Below the pieces are notes generated by a model, which was not told where the DNA came from, made no database searches, and saw nothing but the letters and a program-made list of their open reading frames with translations. A program made the position numbers and the translations under genes. From Methylobacterium sp. 10 (lineage in GTDB: Bacteria; Pseudomonadota; Alphaproteobacteria; Rhizobiales; Beijerinckiaceae), in NCBI RefSeq assembly GCF_000519085.1, contig NZ_KI912577.1, positions 3,900,035-3,964,034 on the forward strand: a stretch of DNA of 64,000 nt, written 5' to 3'. This document shows positions 28,207 through 43,087 of this stretch, piece after piece. Every line of letters starts with the position of its first letter. Within the stretch, counting starts at the first letter, position 1.

Positions 28207-28842
28207 TCACGCCCCGCCCGCAACGCCGCCGGCCCTGGCCGCCCGCGCCGCCGCGATGAGATCGACGATGCGGTCGCTCTGGAGTAGGGGTATCAGGTTG
28301 CGCACCGCCTCGGGGGGCAGGTCCCACCATGCAGTCTCCAGCAGGCCCGCCACGTGCTCCGGATCGAAGCGGTGGCGTATCACCCGTGCGGGGTTGCCGG
28401 CGACGATCGCGTAGGGCGGCACATCCCGGCTGACGACGGCATGAGCCCCCACCACGGCACCGTGTCCGATGGTGACGCCGGACAGGATCATGCAGCCGGA
28501 GCCGAGCCAGACATCGCTGCCGATGGTCACGCCGCCGCGCGAGGCATGATAATCGGCTGGCGCCTCCACTCCCGGCCAGAGCCCCGTCATGGCCGCGAAG
28601 GGATAGGTGGTCACCCAGTCGAGGCGGTGTCCGCCGCCGAGAAGGATCTCGACCCTGTCGGCGATGGAACAATACCGGCCGATCGTAAGGTGCCGCCCAG
28701 CTTCCGGGAACCGCACTTTCGGACGGCCATAGGAGTACGACCCGATGGAGAAACCATGGGTTTTCGCCATTCTGGCGAGATGCAGGCGGGTTTCGTTGTG
28801 CGGGTTGCGCCCACTCCGCAAGCGGTGCAACAGAGTTTTCAA
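28207..28842 (-). CDS. CatB-like hexapeptide O-acetyltransferase
   Basis: 211 residues if the TTG at 28842 is used; an ATG at 28770 is the alternative. Left-handed beta-helix repeats are visible as [20 protein letters not shown], then [20 protein letters not shown] and [20 protein letters not shown]. The catalytic-type His lies in GGGHRLDW. These trimeric enzymes transfer acetyl from acetyl-CoA to small hydroxylated molecules such as xenobiotics or sugars. The acceptor is unknown. It diverges from the malic enzyme gene. Confidence 0.85.
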   Translation of the reverse strand: MKTLLHRLRSGRNPHNETRLHLARMAKTHGFSIGSYSYGRPKVRFPEAGRHLTIGRYCSIADRVEILLGGGHRLDWVTTYPFAAMTGLWPGVEAPADYHASRGGVTIGSDVWLGSGCMILSGVTIGHGAVVGAHAVVSRDVPPYAIVAGNPARVIRHRFDPEHVAGLLETAWWDLPPEAVRNLIPLLQSDRIVDLIAAARAARAGGVAGGA

Positions 28843-28914
28843 TCAATGCATCCCGAAGACCGGCGGGAAAGCTCCGCGGCGCCGTCAGAGCCCGCGATGA
28901 AGGGAGTGAGGCTC

Positions 28915-31248
<2,334 letters not shown>

Positions 31249-31294
31249 AAAGGCAGCCGGGACTTCGCTTGTCCTCCACGGCTGACGCCATGAA

Positions 31295-31322
31295 AAAGGC
31301 CCCCGATTCCTCGGGGGCCTTT
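31295..31322. terminator. Bidirectional terminator between maeB and the PhnA-like gene
   Basis: AAAGGCCCCCG (31295-31305) and CGGGGGCCTTT (31312-31322) form a perfect 11-bp stem with a six-base loop. It is flanked by A residues on the left and T residues on the right, so it can stop transcription from both convergent genes. Confidence 0.9.
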
Positions 31323-31350
31323 GTCGTTCATGTGCCCGGAAGGGGTGGGG

Positions 31351-32265
31351 TCAGACGCGGCGGTCGCCGTAGGCGACGGCCGGAGCCACGGCGCCGAAGC
31401 GGCCGCCGAGGAAGGCGGCCAGGCCTCCGAGGATCAGGGCGAGGGCGGCGTAGAGGGCGCCCTGCGCCGCGGCGCTGCGGGTCGCTTCGGCGGCGACCTT
31501 GGCCTTCTGCTTGGCGTCGGCCACCGTCTGCTCGTACTGCTTGCGGTACTCCTGGATCTGGGTCTTGGCCTGATCCGGCGAGATCCCCCGCGCCTTTGCC
31601 AGGGCATCGGCAGCCTTGGTCTCGGCCTGGGCCTGCTGGGCGGCATCGCCGGTCAGGTAGGCACGCACGGCCTGGGACGCGGCATCACGCAGGGCTGCGG
31701 GATCCTGGCCGCCCGTGGACTGACGGACCTGGTTCTCGATGCCGTCGAGGGGGTTGGTCAGCTTGGTGAGCGAGGGAGCCGCGGCCTGGGCCGCCGTCTG
31801 GGTTGCGCCGCCGATGGCCGAACCCGCGCCGCCGATGACGCTCGAAATGCCGCCGAACGCTCCGCCGATGAGACCGCCGGCCGCCGAGGTGAGCAGGTAG
31901 ACGATGACCAGGGTGGTGACGGCCCAGGAGACGAGGCCATGATAACCGCTGGTGCTGGCCAGAGGCTTGCCCGAGAGACGCCCGGCGAGGAAGCCGCCGG
32001 CGAGCGAGGCCACGATGCCGGAGACGACCCACCACAGGCCGGCGCCGGTGGACAGGCTGGCGGCGGTCGGGGTGTCGTTGCCGGCGGGATCCAGGGTCGA
32101 CAAGCCGATGCCGAGGCCGATCATGTTGAGGATCATCTGCACTACGAGGGCCGCCACGGCGCCGGCGAAGATCGCGCCCCAGGAGACCTGATTGTACAGG
32201 GCCGGGCGGGCGTCGACGGCCGATGGCGTCGCGAGGGTAGGCTTCAGAGCGGGGGATTGAGCCAA
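31351..32265 (-). CDS. Multi-helix membrane protein (PhnA-like annotation in relatives)
   Basis: 304 residues starting at a TTG with AGGAG seven bases upstream. There are four or more membrane helices: 28-50 (VSWGAIFAGAVAALVVQMILN), 75-95, 108-128, and a Gly/Ala-rich last helix (GALYAALALILGGLAAFLGG). Between the third and fourth lies a long polar helix (about 180-265) rich in Ala/Lys/Gln, likely coiled coil. Related Methylobacterium proteins carry the label PhnA-like, but I see no zinc ribbon or phosphonate enzyme motif, so that name should not be read as function. Confidence 0.7.
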   Translation of the reverse strand: MAQSPALKPTLATPSAVDARPALYNQVSWGAIFAGAVAALVVQMILNMIGLGIGLSTLDPAGNDTPTAASLSTGAGLWWVVSGIVASLAGGFLAGRLSGKPLASTSGYHGLVSWAVTTLVIVYLLTSAAGGLIGGAFGGISSVIGGAGSAIGGATQTAAQAAAPSLTKLTNPLDGIENQVRQSTGGQDPAALRDAASQAVRAYLTGDAAQQAQAETKAADALAKARGISPDQAKTQIQEYRKQYEQTVADAKQKAKVAAEATRSAAAQGALYAALALILGGLAAFLGGRFGAVAPAVAYGDRRV

Positions 32266-32610
32266 GGAGGAACTCCTGAGGACGGATGTGAAGGATGAGG
32301 ATCACGCACACGGAAAACCTCGCCCCGGCGAATTCCTGCCGGGAACGTGGAGCCGTTCGTGTCTCCGATATCCAAGGACGCGTTCCAGCTTCCCAGACAT
32401 GCTCGGGGATTCTGGAAATCAGCGCCGGTCAACGTGCCTCGTCGGAGAATGTTCGCTCGGTTAGGCGGAAATCGATCCAAGATCCCGTCTTTAACTTCAC
32501 CTGCCGGCAAGCGGATTAGGCCGGGACTTTGTTTCGAGACCGGGCGCTCGGAAAAACTGGCCACCGGATTGCATACAGGATTCGGATCAAGGGCCGGTCG
32601 GGAGATTCCA
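32266..32610. other. 345-bp divergent intergenic region
   Basis: This gap separates two divergently read genes and must contain both promoters. AGGAG (minus) precedes the TTG of the membrane protein, and GGGAG (plus) precedes the formamidase ATG. Downstream of 32470 the sequence is less GC-rich (TCTTTAACTTCACC). I could not assign a confident promoter, small gene or RNA. Confidence 0.6.
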
Positions 32611-34053
32611 ATGTGCCGTGGTGACGATCCGAACTGCACGCATTTCGCCGAGCATCGCCGCCGGTTCCTCGGCGACCTCGCGCCCGAGCGGCGGGCCTTC
32701 CTCAAGAGCGGCTTCGTCGCCACCGGCGGGGCGGCGGCGATGGCGGCCGGCGGCCTGACCCTCGTCGGACCCGCCCTGGCGCAGACGAGCGCCAAGGGTA
32801 TCCGGCAGACGGCGCATTACCACCTGCCGGCCACCGCGGAGACCGTCCATTGGGGCTACTTCTCGAAGCTGCTGAAGCCCCAGGTCGAAATCGCGTCCGG
32901 TGACTACGTCACCATCGAGACCTTGACCCACCACGCCAACGACGATGCCGAGCGCATGGTGACTGGCGATCCCGGCGCCGAGAGCGTGTTCCTCTGGACC
33001 AAGGAGAAGAAGGGCGTCGCCCGACGCGGTGCCGGGCCGGAGACCGGCCCCCTCGGACCGGGCGGGGGGCTCGGCGTCCACATCTGTACCGGCCCGGTGG
33101 CGATCCGCGGTGCGGAGCCCGGCGACGTGCTGGAGGTGCGCATCCTCAACGTGGCGCCCCGCCCCTGCGCCAATCCCGCCTTCAAGGGTCGCAGCTTTGG
33201 CAGTAACGCCGCCGCCTGGTGGGGCTATCACTACAAGGACATGATCACCGGCGACCGGGCGCGCGAGGTCATCACCATATACGAAGTCGATGCGAGCGGC
33301 GCCCGCGACTGGGCGAAGGCGGTGTACAATTTCCGCTGGCCGGGAGTCACTGATCCGTTCGGCGTGGCGCATCCCACCATCGATTATCCGGGCATTCCCG
33401 TCGACCACACCAAGACGCAGCGCAATTTCGACGTGCTCAAGGGCGTGCGCGTGCCGATCCGACCGCATTTCGGTACGATGGGCCTCGCGCCCAAGGAGGC
33501 CGACATGGTGAACTCGATTCCCCCGAGCTACACCGGCGGAAACATCGACAACTGGCGCATCGGCAAGGGCGCGACGATGTACTATCCCGTCGCGGTGCCC
33601 GGCGCCCTGTTCTCGGTGGGCGATCCGCACGCGAGCCAGGGCGATTCCGAATTGTGCGGCACCGCCATCGAGTGCTCGCTCACGGGCACCTTTCAGTTCA
33701 TTCTGCACAAGAAGGCGGATCTCGCCGGCACGGCCCTGGAGACCCTCGATTTCCCGATGATCGAGACGTCTGAGGATTGGGTGCTCTCGGGCTTCAGCTA
33801 TCCGAACTACCTCGCCGATCTCGGCCCCGACGCGCAGAGCGAGATCTTCTCCAAATCCTCCATCGACCTCGCCATGCGCGACGCCTTCCGCAAGATGCGG
33901 TCCTTCCTGATGCAGGCAAAGGGGCTGACGGAGGACGAGGCGATCTCGCTCATGTCCATCGCCGTCGATTTCGGCATCACCCAGGTGGTGGACGGCAATT
34001 GGGGCGTCCATGCCATCGTCAAGAAAGCGATCTTCGCGGACAGACCGGCGTGA
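32611..34053 (+). CDS. Tat-exported acetamidase/formamidase family amidase
   Basis: 480 residues from the ATG at 32611, with GGGAG six bases before it. Residues 25-60 hold a twin-arginine signal: ERRAFLKSGFVATGG, a hydrophobic stretch and PALAQTS with a cleavage site. The mature protein is a member of the FmdA/AmdA amidase family: ETLTHHANDDAERM, GPVAIRGAEPGDVLEVRILN, PHFGTMGLAP, and GDPHASQGDSELCGTAIECS with the conserved Glu/Cys region. These enzymes split formamide or short-chain amides into ammonia and acid. Export by Tat is unusual for the family. Confidence 0.87.
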   Translation: MCRGDDPNCTHFAEHRRRFLGDLAPERRAFLKSGFVATGGAAAMAAGGLTLVGPALAQTSAKGIRQTAHYHLPATAETVHWGYFSKLLKPQVEIASGDYVTIETLTHHANDDAERMVTGDPGAESVFLWTKEKKGVARRGAGPETGPLGPGGGLGVHICTGPVAIRGAEPGDVLEVRILNVAPRPCANPAFKGRSFGSNAAAWWGYHYKDMITGDRAREVITIYEVDASGARDWAKAVYNFRWPGVTDPFGVAHPTIDYPGIPVDHTKTQRNFDVLKGVRVPIRPHFGTMGLAPKEADMVNSIPPSYTGGNIDNWRIGKGATMYYPVAVPGALFSVGDPHASQGDSELCGTAIECSLTGTFQFILHKKADLAGTALETLDFPMIETSEDWVLSGFSYPNYLADLGPDAQSEIFSKSSIDLAMRDAFRKMRSFLMQAKGLTEDEAISLMSIAVDFGITQVVDGNWGVHAIVKKAIFADRPA

Positions 34054-34069
34054 CGCGCCGCGTCGTCGG

Positions 34070-34393
34070 TCAGCCGATGAGGTGCCTTCGCAGCATGAAG
34101 AGATAGACGATCTCGGCGGCGATGAGGATTGCTCCGACCGCCGCCATGTTTCGGGCGACACCGGACCCGTCGCCGCCAGGAACGGAGCTCACAGCTACCG
34201 TCGCCATGACGATCACGCCGATCACCGGGATGAATCCGAGAGCGATCCATTTGGGCGCGTACCATGTCGGCTGCCCGTTCAGACCCCATTGCATCGGAAG
34301 CCGGTCGAGATCACCCACCCAAAAGCCCGCAAGCGCCGACAGGCATGAAAGGATGGCGAGAGTCAGAACGGCGAAGACGTAGACAGTCGGCAT
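34070..34393 (-). CDS. Small DUF1648-like membrane protein
   Basis: 107 residues from the ATG at 34393, with GGAGG seven bases upstream. Three membrane helices (about 4-26, 50-72 and 85-103). The loop DRLPMQWGLNGQPTWYAPK is the DUF1648 signature found in SdpI-like proteins. The role is unknown. It converges with the amidase gene, 16 bp away. Confidence 0.75.
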   Translation of the reverse strand: MPTVYVFAVLTLAILSCLSALAGFWVGDLDRLPMQWGLNGQPTWYAPKWIALGFIPVIGVIVMATVAVSSVPGGDGSGVARNMAAVGAILIAAEIVYLFMLRRHLIG

Positions 34394-34435
34394 CGACAAT
34401 CCTCCGAACGGCCGAGGCTTAGACCCGCGACCGTA

Positions 34436-35986
34436 TCAGGCGGTAACGATCCGCCCCTCCAGCCCCAGCACCCGGCCGAGGCCGCGGACGCGGTTGAGGA
34501 GGCGATCGCCCGGCAATGCGGCCAGATCCGCAGGCAGGGTCAGGGTCACCCGACGATCTGCGACGAGGAGGGGCATGCGGGACAGCGCCCCCTCCATACC
34601 CGCAGAGATCGGGAACGCGACACGCAGGAGGGCGCCGAGGAGGCGGGCCCGCTCGAACAGGCGCGGCCCGGCGAGGCTGCGCAGCATCGGGCTCGCCTTG
34701 TCCGCGGCAACGCCCTCGTGGCGGAAATACACCGCCAGGGCGAGATAGGCCCGCCCGGGATGGTCGATCCCGACGAAGGCGGCATGAGTGATGACGTTGA
34801 TGCTCTGTTCGCCCCGGTAATCGGGATGCGCGCGCCAGCCGATATCCGAGAGGAGGCATGCTGCGTGGCGCAGGCGGCGCTCGTCGGCCGTCTCCGGCCC
34901 GTCGAGGGTGGTGACGAAGCGGTCGGTCCAGGCGATGAGATCACTGCCGTGGCCCGGAGACCGGGCGCGGAGGCGGTTCAGTTCCGCCGCCGCCGCGAGA
35001 AGCGGATCGGTCAGGCGGGTGTCGCGGTCGAGCTGCTCGTAGAGCAGCCCCTCGCGTACGCCGGAGGCCGAGATGGCGAGTTCGCGGGGGCGCCCGACAC
35101 GAATGATCTCCTCCAGCACCACGGCGCCGTAGGCGAGGAGGGGCCGGCGCGCCTCCGAGACGGCCTCCACGTCCTGCAGCAGGGCGGCGTCCGTGCGTTC
35201 CACCACTTCGAGGAAACTGAGTTCGTCGGAAGGCTCGATGCTGTAGCCGTGCATGACGTGGAGCGGGTAGCCCCGCGCGGCCTGATGCAAGCGGGCCAGC
35301 GCCCGCCAAGTGCCGCCCACCGCGTAGAAGCTGCGCCCGCGCAGGGTCTCCAACTGGGGCGCTGCCTTCGCGAGGTTCTCGCGGGCGATCTTGAGGGCCT
35401 TTTTTACCGACCCGCCGGAGAGATCCTGGAGGGCGAGACCGCCGAGCGGCATCGTCACCCCCTGCCCCACCGTGGCGCCGCGCACATCCACCAGTTCCAG
35501 GGAGCCGCCGCCGAGATCGCCGACGACCCCGTCAGGCGTATGGAAACCGGAGATGACACCGAGGGCCGAAAGCTCCGCCTCCCGCCGCCCCGACAGGAGT
35601 TCGATCCGGTGGCCGCAGGCGGCTTCCGCCGCGGCGAGGAATTCCGGACCGTTCTGCGCGTCGCGCGCGGCCGCCGTAGCCAGCACGAACACCCGGCCGA
35701 CGCGCATGGTCTCGCAGAGGATGCGGAAGCGCGCGAGCGCGCTGAGAGCGCGCCGAACCGCCTCCTCGTTGAGCCGCCCCGTGCTGAACACGTTGCGGCC
35801 GAGGCCGCACAGGACTTTCTCGTTGTAGAGCGGCGTCGGCGCGCGGTTCAGACCGTCATAGGCCACGAGCCGTACGGAATTCGAGCCGATGTCGATGATC
35901 GCCACCGGCTCCACGCAATCCTGCACGCGGCGGTCTTCCTGAAGCGCGAAGCCGCTCTGCGCAAGACTGGTACGAGGGAGGCCCAT
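34436..35986 (-). CDS. ppx: Exopolyphosphatase / Ppx-GppA phosphatase
   Basis: 516 residues, slightly longer than typical. The actin-like ATPase fold shows AIIDIGSNSVRLVAYDGL (phosphate loop 1) and VVGDLGGGSLELVDV (phosphate loop 2), plus an HD-like C-terminal helical part (RRLRHAACLLSDIGW). It releases phosphate from the ends of polyphosphate chains or from pppGpp. It lies 26 bp downstream of ppk on the same strand, so synthesis and breakdown of polyphosphate are encoded together. Confidence 0.94.
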   Translation of the reverse strand: MGLPRTSLAQSGFALQEDRRVQDCVEPVAIIDIGSNSVRLVAYDGLNRAPTPLYNEKVLCGLGRNVFSTGRLNEEAVRRALSALARFRILCETMRVGRVFVLATAAARDAQNGPEFLAAAEAACGHRIELLSGRREAELSALGVISGFHTPDGVVGDLGGGSLELVDVRGATVGQGVTMPLGGLALQDLSGGSVKKALKIARENLAKAAPQLETLRGRSFYAVGGTWRALARLHQAARGYPLHVMHGYSIEPSDELSFLEVVERTDAALLQDVEAVSEARRPLLAYGAVVLEEIIRVGRPRELAISASGVREGLLYEQLDRDTRLTDPLLAAAAELNRLRARSPGHGSDLIAWTDRFVTTLDGPETADERRLRHAACLLSDIGWRAHPDYRGEQSINVITHAAFVGIDHPGRAYLALAVYFRHEGVAADKASPMLRSLAGPRLFERARLLGALLRVAFPISAGMEGALSRMPLLVADRRVTLTLPADLAALPGDRLLNRVRGLGRVLGLEGRIVTA

Positions 35987-36012
35987 GACCGGCTCCTAGT
36001 GGGGTCGTCCGC

Positions 36013-38574
<2,562 letters not shown>

Positions 38575-38671
38575 CGGGTCTTCTCCTCACTCTAATGGAA
38601 CGAGCGGCCTCGTAGCATGCTGCCGGGCCGTCGCGTCTGACAATTCCATGACAATCGGGATGAGCGGGCGA

Positions 38672-39406
38672 TCAGACCGGCGCATCGTCGTCGTCGGCCT
38701 CGCCGTCCGACACGCCGAGCTCCGCCAGGACCGACATGGCCAACGGCCTCGTGATGCGGCGGCCACGTCTCAGGGCGTCGCGGTCGAGTTCGGCCACCAC
38801 GGCCCTGGCCCTGGCGAGGGAGCGGTCGATCCGCAGGGCGATGGCCTCGACGACGCTGAGGTCGACCACGAGCTGGCGGTCGACGAAGAGCTTGACCAGC
38901 ACCGCCCGCATCAGGGCGTCGTCGGGAGGCAGGATCGTGGCGCCCGGCGCCAGTCTCAGGCGTGAGCGCAGATCGGCGGTGACGAGGCCGAGCGCCTCCA
39001 CCGGTGCAGCCGCCGTGATGAGGACAGGGCTGCCATTCTCGCGGGCGAGGTTGAGGAGGTGAAACAGGGCCGCCTCCTCGCGGCCCTCGGGGCGGTCGAT
39101 ATCTTCGATGACCAGCGCACCGTTGGAGACGAGATGCGTCACCGAATCGGCGGTGACCTCGGAGGCCGGGACGGTCCAGGCATGGGAACGCGTCGCCCAG
39201 ATCGAAGCGAGATGGCTCTTGCCGCTGCCCGACGGCCCGGTGATGAGGCAGACCGTATCCGGCCAGCGCGGCCAAGCTTCGATCAGCCCGTAGGCCGCCT
39301 CGTTGGCCGGTCCCACCAGGAAGTCCTCGCGGCCATAGCGCGGATCGAGGGGCAGGTCGAAGGCGAGCTGCTTCGGGGGGGCGGCCTCGCGCATCGGCGA
39401 TCTCAT
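38672..39406 (-). CDS. hdaA: DnaA-related regulatory protein HdaA
   Basis: 244 residues. An N-terminal clamp-binding-like segment (PPKQLAFDLPLDP) fits the pattern Hda uses to dock on the DNA polymerase sliding clamp. The AAA+ core shows GPSGSGKSHLA and LVIEDIDRP. There is no DnaA DNA-binding domain IV, as expected. HdaA promotes ATP hydrolysis by DnaA after initiation. It overlaps the upstream transporter gene by four bases (ATGA). An ATG four codons later is possible. Confidence 0.92.
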   Translation of the reverse strand: MRSPMREAAPPKQLAFDLPLDPRYGREDFLVGPANEAAYGLIEAWPRWPDTVCLITGPSGSGKSHLASIWATRSHAWTVPASEVTADSVTHLVSNGALVIEDIDRPEGREEAALFHLLNLARENGSPVLITAAAPVEALGLVTADLRSRLRLAPGATILPPDDALMRAVLVKLFVDRQLVVDLSVVEAIALRIDRSLARARAVVAELDRDALRRGRRITRPLAMSVLAELGVSDGEADDDDAPV

Positions 39407-40599
39407 CCCTCGCGCTTCTGAATCAGGATCGGCTCTTCGGCATAGTAGAGCGGACTCTGGAGATAACGCGCAATCGCGAACCGGACGATGACGCCGATGG
39501 AGGCCGCGACGGGGACGGCGAGCAGCAGGCCGAGGAACCCGAACAGCGAGCCGAAGGCCAGGAGCGCGAACATCAGCCAGACCGGATGCAGACCGACCGA
39601 ATCGCCCACGAGCTTGGGCGAGATGACGTTGCCTTCGAAGAACTGGCCGACCACGAACACGGCGACGGTCAGTCCGATATGGAGCCAGTCGGAGGTCGGC
39701 CAGAACTGGACCAGGGCGACGCCAACCGAGAGAAGGAACCCAACGAGGGTGCCGACATAGGGGATGAAGGTGAGGAAGCCCGCGATCATCCCGATCAGCA
39801 CGCCGAAATTCACGCCGACGAAGAACAGGCCGACGGCGTAGAACGTCCCCAGGATGAGGCAGACCAGGGTCTGCCCGCGGACGAAGCCGATGATTGCGCG
39901 GTCGATCTCCCCGGCCAGCCGCCGCACGGTGGTGCGGTGGCGTGGCGGCGTCCAGCCGTCGACGGTGGCGACCATCCGGTCCCAGTCGACCAGCAGGTAG
40001 AAGGCCACGACCGGGGTCACGACAAGGAGGGAGGCGATGGAGACCAGCGCCTGGCTGCCGGACCACAGCGACTTGAGGAAGGCCAGGAACCAGGTCCCGC
40101 CCTGCCCGACCAGGGTTCCGACGGAGGATTGCAGATCGTTGAGGACGTCCGCGCCGCCGACCCGTGTCATGAGCGGCCCGACCCGCTCGACGATGATACC
40201 CTGCAGTCGCGAGATCATGCCGGGCAGGGTCGTCACAAGCGCTGAAATCTGGTTGGCGGCCAGCGGCACCACGATCAGCAGCAGGACCACGAGTCCGACG
40301 ACGAACATGGCCAGGATCAGGAGCGAGGCGGAGAGCCGGCCGAGGCCGAAGCGCTGCAGCCTGTCGGCCATGGGATCGAGCAGGTATGCGAGCGCCAGAC
40401 CCGCCACGAAGGGCAGCATCACCCCCGAGAGCAGGTAGAGCAGCAGCGCAACGACGCAGAGGCCCACCAGTCCGATCACCGCTCTGCCGCGCATCGGCCG
40501 TACCCCCTCGTCATGTCCGCCGTTGGGGAGAGTGGGAACGGGAGTGCCTACGGTCAAGGCATGGCGGTCGTCGCTCATGCCCCGCATGGCGTTCTCCAT
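39403..40599 (-). CDS. AI-2E family transporter (PerM-like)
   Basis: 398 residues. About eight membrane helices in the typical arrangement: [19 protein letters not shown] and [17 protein letters not shown] at the start, a soluble insert around 120-200, and the signature [20 protein letters not shown] then [19 protein letters not shown]. Substrates in this family are unclear. Alternative ATGs lie at 40587 and 40578. It is coupled to hdaA, a linkage widely conserved in alphaproteobacteria, and diverges from purM. Confidence 0.9.
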   Translation of the reverse strand: MENAMRGMSDDRHALTVGTPVPTLPNGGHDEGVRPMRGRAVIGLVGLCVVALLLYLLSGVMLPFVAGLALAYLLDPMADRLQRFGLGRLSASLLILAMFVVGLVVLLLIVVPLAANQISALVTTLPGMISRLQGIIVERVGPLMTRVGGADVLNDLQSSVGTLVGQGGTWFLAFLKSLWSGSQALVSIASLLVVTPVVAFYLLVDWDRMVATVDGWTPPRHRTTVRRLAGEIDRAIIGFVRGQTLVCLILGTFYAVGLFFVGVNFGVLIGMIAGFLTFIPYVGTLVGFLLSVGVALVQFWPTSDWLHIGLTVAVFVVGQFFEGNVISPKLVGDSVGLHPVWLMFALLAFGSLFGFLGLLLAVPVAASIGVIVRFAIARYLQSPLYYAEEPILIQKREG

Positions 40600-40739
40600 G
40601 GAGGGCCGGATCGGCGCGATTCTCTAATTTCCCGATGACGACTCGCCGAGATTGGCGCAAGCGGCTAGAGGAGCGAAAGGACTTTGGCCGGTATTCCAAT
40701 GCCGGCCATGCAGGACGTGGATTGCAAGACGGGGCGCCG

Positions 40740-41822
40740 ATGACGGCCGAGAGCAAGAACGGCGAGAGCCGGAACGGAATGACCTACGCGGATGCGGGCG
40801 TCGACATCGATGCGGGCAACGCCATGGTCGAGACGATCAAGCCGCTGGTGCGCTCCACCCGCCGGCCCGGGGCGGATGCCGAGATCGGCGGATTCGGTGG
40901 GCTGTTCGACCTCAAGGCGGCCGGCTTCTCCGATCCGATCCTGGTGGCTGCCAATGACGGCGTCGGCACCAAGGTGAAGATCGCCATCGAGACCGGCCGC
41001 CACGATACGATCGGCGTCGATCTCGTGGCGATGTGCGTGAACGATATCATCGTCCAGGGCGCTGAGCCGCTGTTCTTCCTCGACTATTACGCCACCGGCA
41101 AATTGGTGCCGGGGGTCGGCACCGACATCGTGCGCGGAATCGCGGCGGGCTGCCGGATCGCGGGCTGCGCGCTCATCGGTGGCGAGACCGCCGAGATGCC
41201 CGGCCTCTACGACGGTTCGGATTACGACCTCGCCGGGTTCAGCGTCGGCGCCGCCGAGCGTGGAAAGCTCCTGCCACGCCCCGGCATCGCACCCGGCGAC
41301 GTCGTCCTCGGCCTGCCGTCCTCCGGTGTACATTCCAACGGTTTCTCGCTGGTCCGACGGATCGTCGAGGCGAGCGGCCTCTCCTACGACGACCCGGCCC
41401 CGTTCGAGCCGTCGCGCTCGCTGGGCGACGCGCTGCTGGAGCCGACCCGAATCTACGTGAAGCCGCTCCTCGCCGCGCTGAAGGCCACCGACGGGATCAA
41501 GGCCCTCGCCCACATCACCGGCGGCGGTTTTCCCGATAATCTGCCCCGCGTCCTGCCCGACGGCGTCGGCATCAGCATCGATCTCGACGCGATCATTCCG
41601 CCGCCCGTCTTCGGATGGATCTCGAAGGTCGGGGGAGTCGCCGAATCCGAAATGCTGCGCACCTTCAATTGCGGCATCGGCATGGTGGCGGTGGTCTCGC
41701 CGGAGAGCGTGTCGGCCGTCACCCGGGCGCTCGACACAGCCGGTGCCTCGCCGATCCGCCTCGGGCTCATCACCGAGCGCGGATCGGAAGCGGTGACGTT
41801 CCAGGGCCGGCTCGCTCTGTGA
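40740..41822 (+). CDS. purM: Phosphoribosylformylglycinamidine cyclo-ligase
   Basis: 360 residues from the ATG at 40740; an ATG at 40779 ([11 protein letters not shown]) is the minimal alternative. Key motifs are [38 protein letters not shown] and [12 protein letters not shown]. PurM uses ATP to close the imidazole ring, giving aminoimidazole ribonucleotide in purine synthesis. It is translationally coupled to purN (GTGA). Confidence 0.97.
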   Translation: MTAESKNGESRNGMTYADAGVDIDAGNAMVETIKPLVRSTRRPGADAEIGGFGGLFDLKAAGFSDPILVAANDGVGTKVKIAIETGRHDTIGVDLVAMCVNDIIVQGAEPLFFLDYYATGKLVPGVGTDIVRGIAAGCRIAGCALIGGETAEMPGLYDGSDYDLAGFSVGAAERGKLLPRPGIAPGDVVLGLPSSGVHSNGFSLVRRIVEASGLSYDDPAPFEPSRSLGDALLEPTRIYVKPLLAALKATDGIKALAHITGGGFPDNLPRVLPDGVGISIDLDAIIPPPVFGWISKVGGVAESEMLRTFNCGIGMVAVVSPESVSAVTRALDTAGASPIRLGLITERGSEAVTFQGRLAL

Positions 41823-42490
41823 CGGCCCCGCGCGCCAGGACGCGGGTGGCGATCCTGATCTCGGGACGCGGCTCGAACATGGTCTCGCTGATTGAGGCCG
41901 CAAAGGCGCCGGATTATCCCGCCGAGATCGTTCTCGTCGCCTCCAACCGGCCTGAGGCGGGCGGGCTCGCCCATGCCGCAAGCGCCGGGATCGCTACGAA
42001 GGCCCTCGATCACCGCGCCTATCCCGACAGGGCAGGCTTCGATGCTGCCCTGAACGCGGAACTCGAAGCGGCCGGAATCGAGCTGGTGGTGCTCGCCGGC
42101 TTCATGCGGATCCTCTCCGCGGGCTTCGTCGAGGCTTGGGCCGGCCGGATGATCAACATCCATCCTTCGCTGCTGCCGCTGTTTCGCGGCGTCCATACCC
42201 ACGAGCAGGCCCTGGCGGCGGGCGTGCGCCTGCACGGCTGCACGGTGCACTACGTCGTGCCGGAACTCGATGCGGGTCCGATCGTGGCCCAGGCCGCCGT
42301 TCCGGTTCTGCCTGGCGACGATGCCGACAGCCTCGCGGCGCGCATCCTCGTCCAGGAGCATCTGCTCTATCCGCGCGCCCTGGCGCTGATCGCCGGCGGA
42401 CTGGCGAGGCTAGTGGACGGGCGTGTGGTCTTCGCTGGGGACCTTGCGGTGGCGGACGGAGTGTTGATCAGCCTGTCCGCGCAAGGCTGA
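41819..42490 (+). CDS. purN: Phosphoribosylglycinamide formyltransferase
   Basis: 223 residues starting at a GTG that overlaps the purM stop. The folate-binding/catalytic residues appear in [14 protein letters not shown] (Asn, His) and [15 protein letters not shown] (Asp). [11 protein letters not shown] near the N-terminus binds the ribonucleotide phosphate. It transfers a formyl group from 10-formyl-tetrahydrofolate in purine synthesis. Confidence 0.97.
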   Translation: MTAPRARTRVAILISGRGSNMVSLIEAAKAPDYPAEIVLVASNRPEAGGLAHAASAGIATKALDHRAYPDRAGFDAALNAELEAAGIELVVLAGFMRILSAGFVEAWAGRMINIHPSLLPLFRGVHTHEQALAAGVRLHGCTVHYVVPELDAGPIVAQAAVPVLPGDDADSLAARILVQEHLLYPRALALIAGGLARLVDGRVVFAGDLAVADGVLISLSAQG

Positions 42491-42500
42491 AGCCCGAGCC

Positions 42501-42526
42501 GCCGATCCCGAAGCATCGGGATCGGC
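42501..42526. terminator. Hairpin between convergent purN and the lipoprotein gene
   Basis: GCCGATCCCGA (42501-42511) and TCGGGATCGGC (42516-42526) form a perfect 11-bp stem with a four-base loop. There is no clear T-tract on either side, so termination is probable from position rather than certain. Confidence 0.6.
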
Positions 42527-42538
42527 GATGAAGTCGGC

Positions 42539-42916
42539 TTACGCCGGGCGCGGCAGCTGGCAGCTGTCGAGGGCCGAGAGCGCCTTGGCTCGGGCGGAAT
42601 CGTTGAAGTAGCCGGTGGTGCGATAAGATTCGAGCTCGGCCGGGCTGAGGCTCGCCAGGGTCTGCTTGGCGTAGCAGCCGCACGGGCGGACGAGCGACGC
42701 CTCGGGAACGCTCTGCAGGCGGGACTGGGTCACCGTGCAGGCGTGGCGCACGCGTCCGGTGAGGTTGCCGGCGGAGGCCGTCTTCAGCGCCGGATCGGGC
42801 GTGTAGCCTTCGAGGGAGGCCGTGGGCGTGCCCTTGTTCGCGTTACACGCGGCGAGCAGGGAGATGAGGCCGGCGGCGAGCAGGATCCGGCCGGTGCGCG
42901 GAGCGATGGAGCGCAT
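42539..42916 (-). CDS. Small lipoprotein of unknown function
   Basis: 125 residues from the ATG at 42916. The signal ILLAAGLISLLAACN ends in a lipobox with the modified Cys at about residue 24. The mature part has four more Cys residues (HACTVT, RPCGCYA, DSCQLP), likely disulfide-bonded in the periplasm. I recognise no family. Upstream is an inverted repeat that may be a control site. Confidence 0.7.
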   Translation of the reverse strand: MRSIAPRTGRILLAAGLISLLAACNANKGTPTASLEGYTPDPALKTASAGNLTGRVRHACTVTQSRLQSVPEASLVRPCGCYAKQTLASLSPAELESYRTTGYFNDSARAKALSALDSCQLPRPA

Positions 42917-42930
42917 GGAATGTGGGGTCC

Positions 42931-42964
42931 GTGAAAGGGATTCGGTTAAGGGAATTCCTTTCAC
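42931..42964. promoter_or_regulatory. Inverted repeat upstream of the lipoprotein gene
   Basis: GTGAAAGG (42931-42938) and CCTTTCAC (42957-42964) are perfect complements with an 18-base interval, and near-matching ATT/AAT sequence extends the arms. It begins 14 bases before the lipoprotein start codon (minus strand), so it could be an operator or a leader hairpin. Confidence 0.4.
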
Positions 42965-43087
42965 GCCCGGCACGACTCGCACGCAAGGGCGTTCGCGCCA
43001 CACCAAGCATCGTTCCGCGCCACGGTCCCGGTTCAGGGAACAACGATGCGATCACGAACCCGTTGGCGATGCGAACGCCGGGCGGGC

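Noticed and set aside
31351..32265. True PhnA (phosphonoacetate hydrolase or zinc-ribbon) protein
   Set aside because: The sequence is a multi-helix membrane protein without zinc-binding cysteines or hydrolase motifs.
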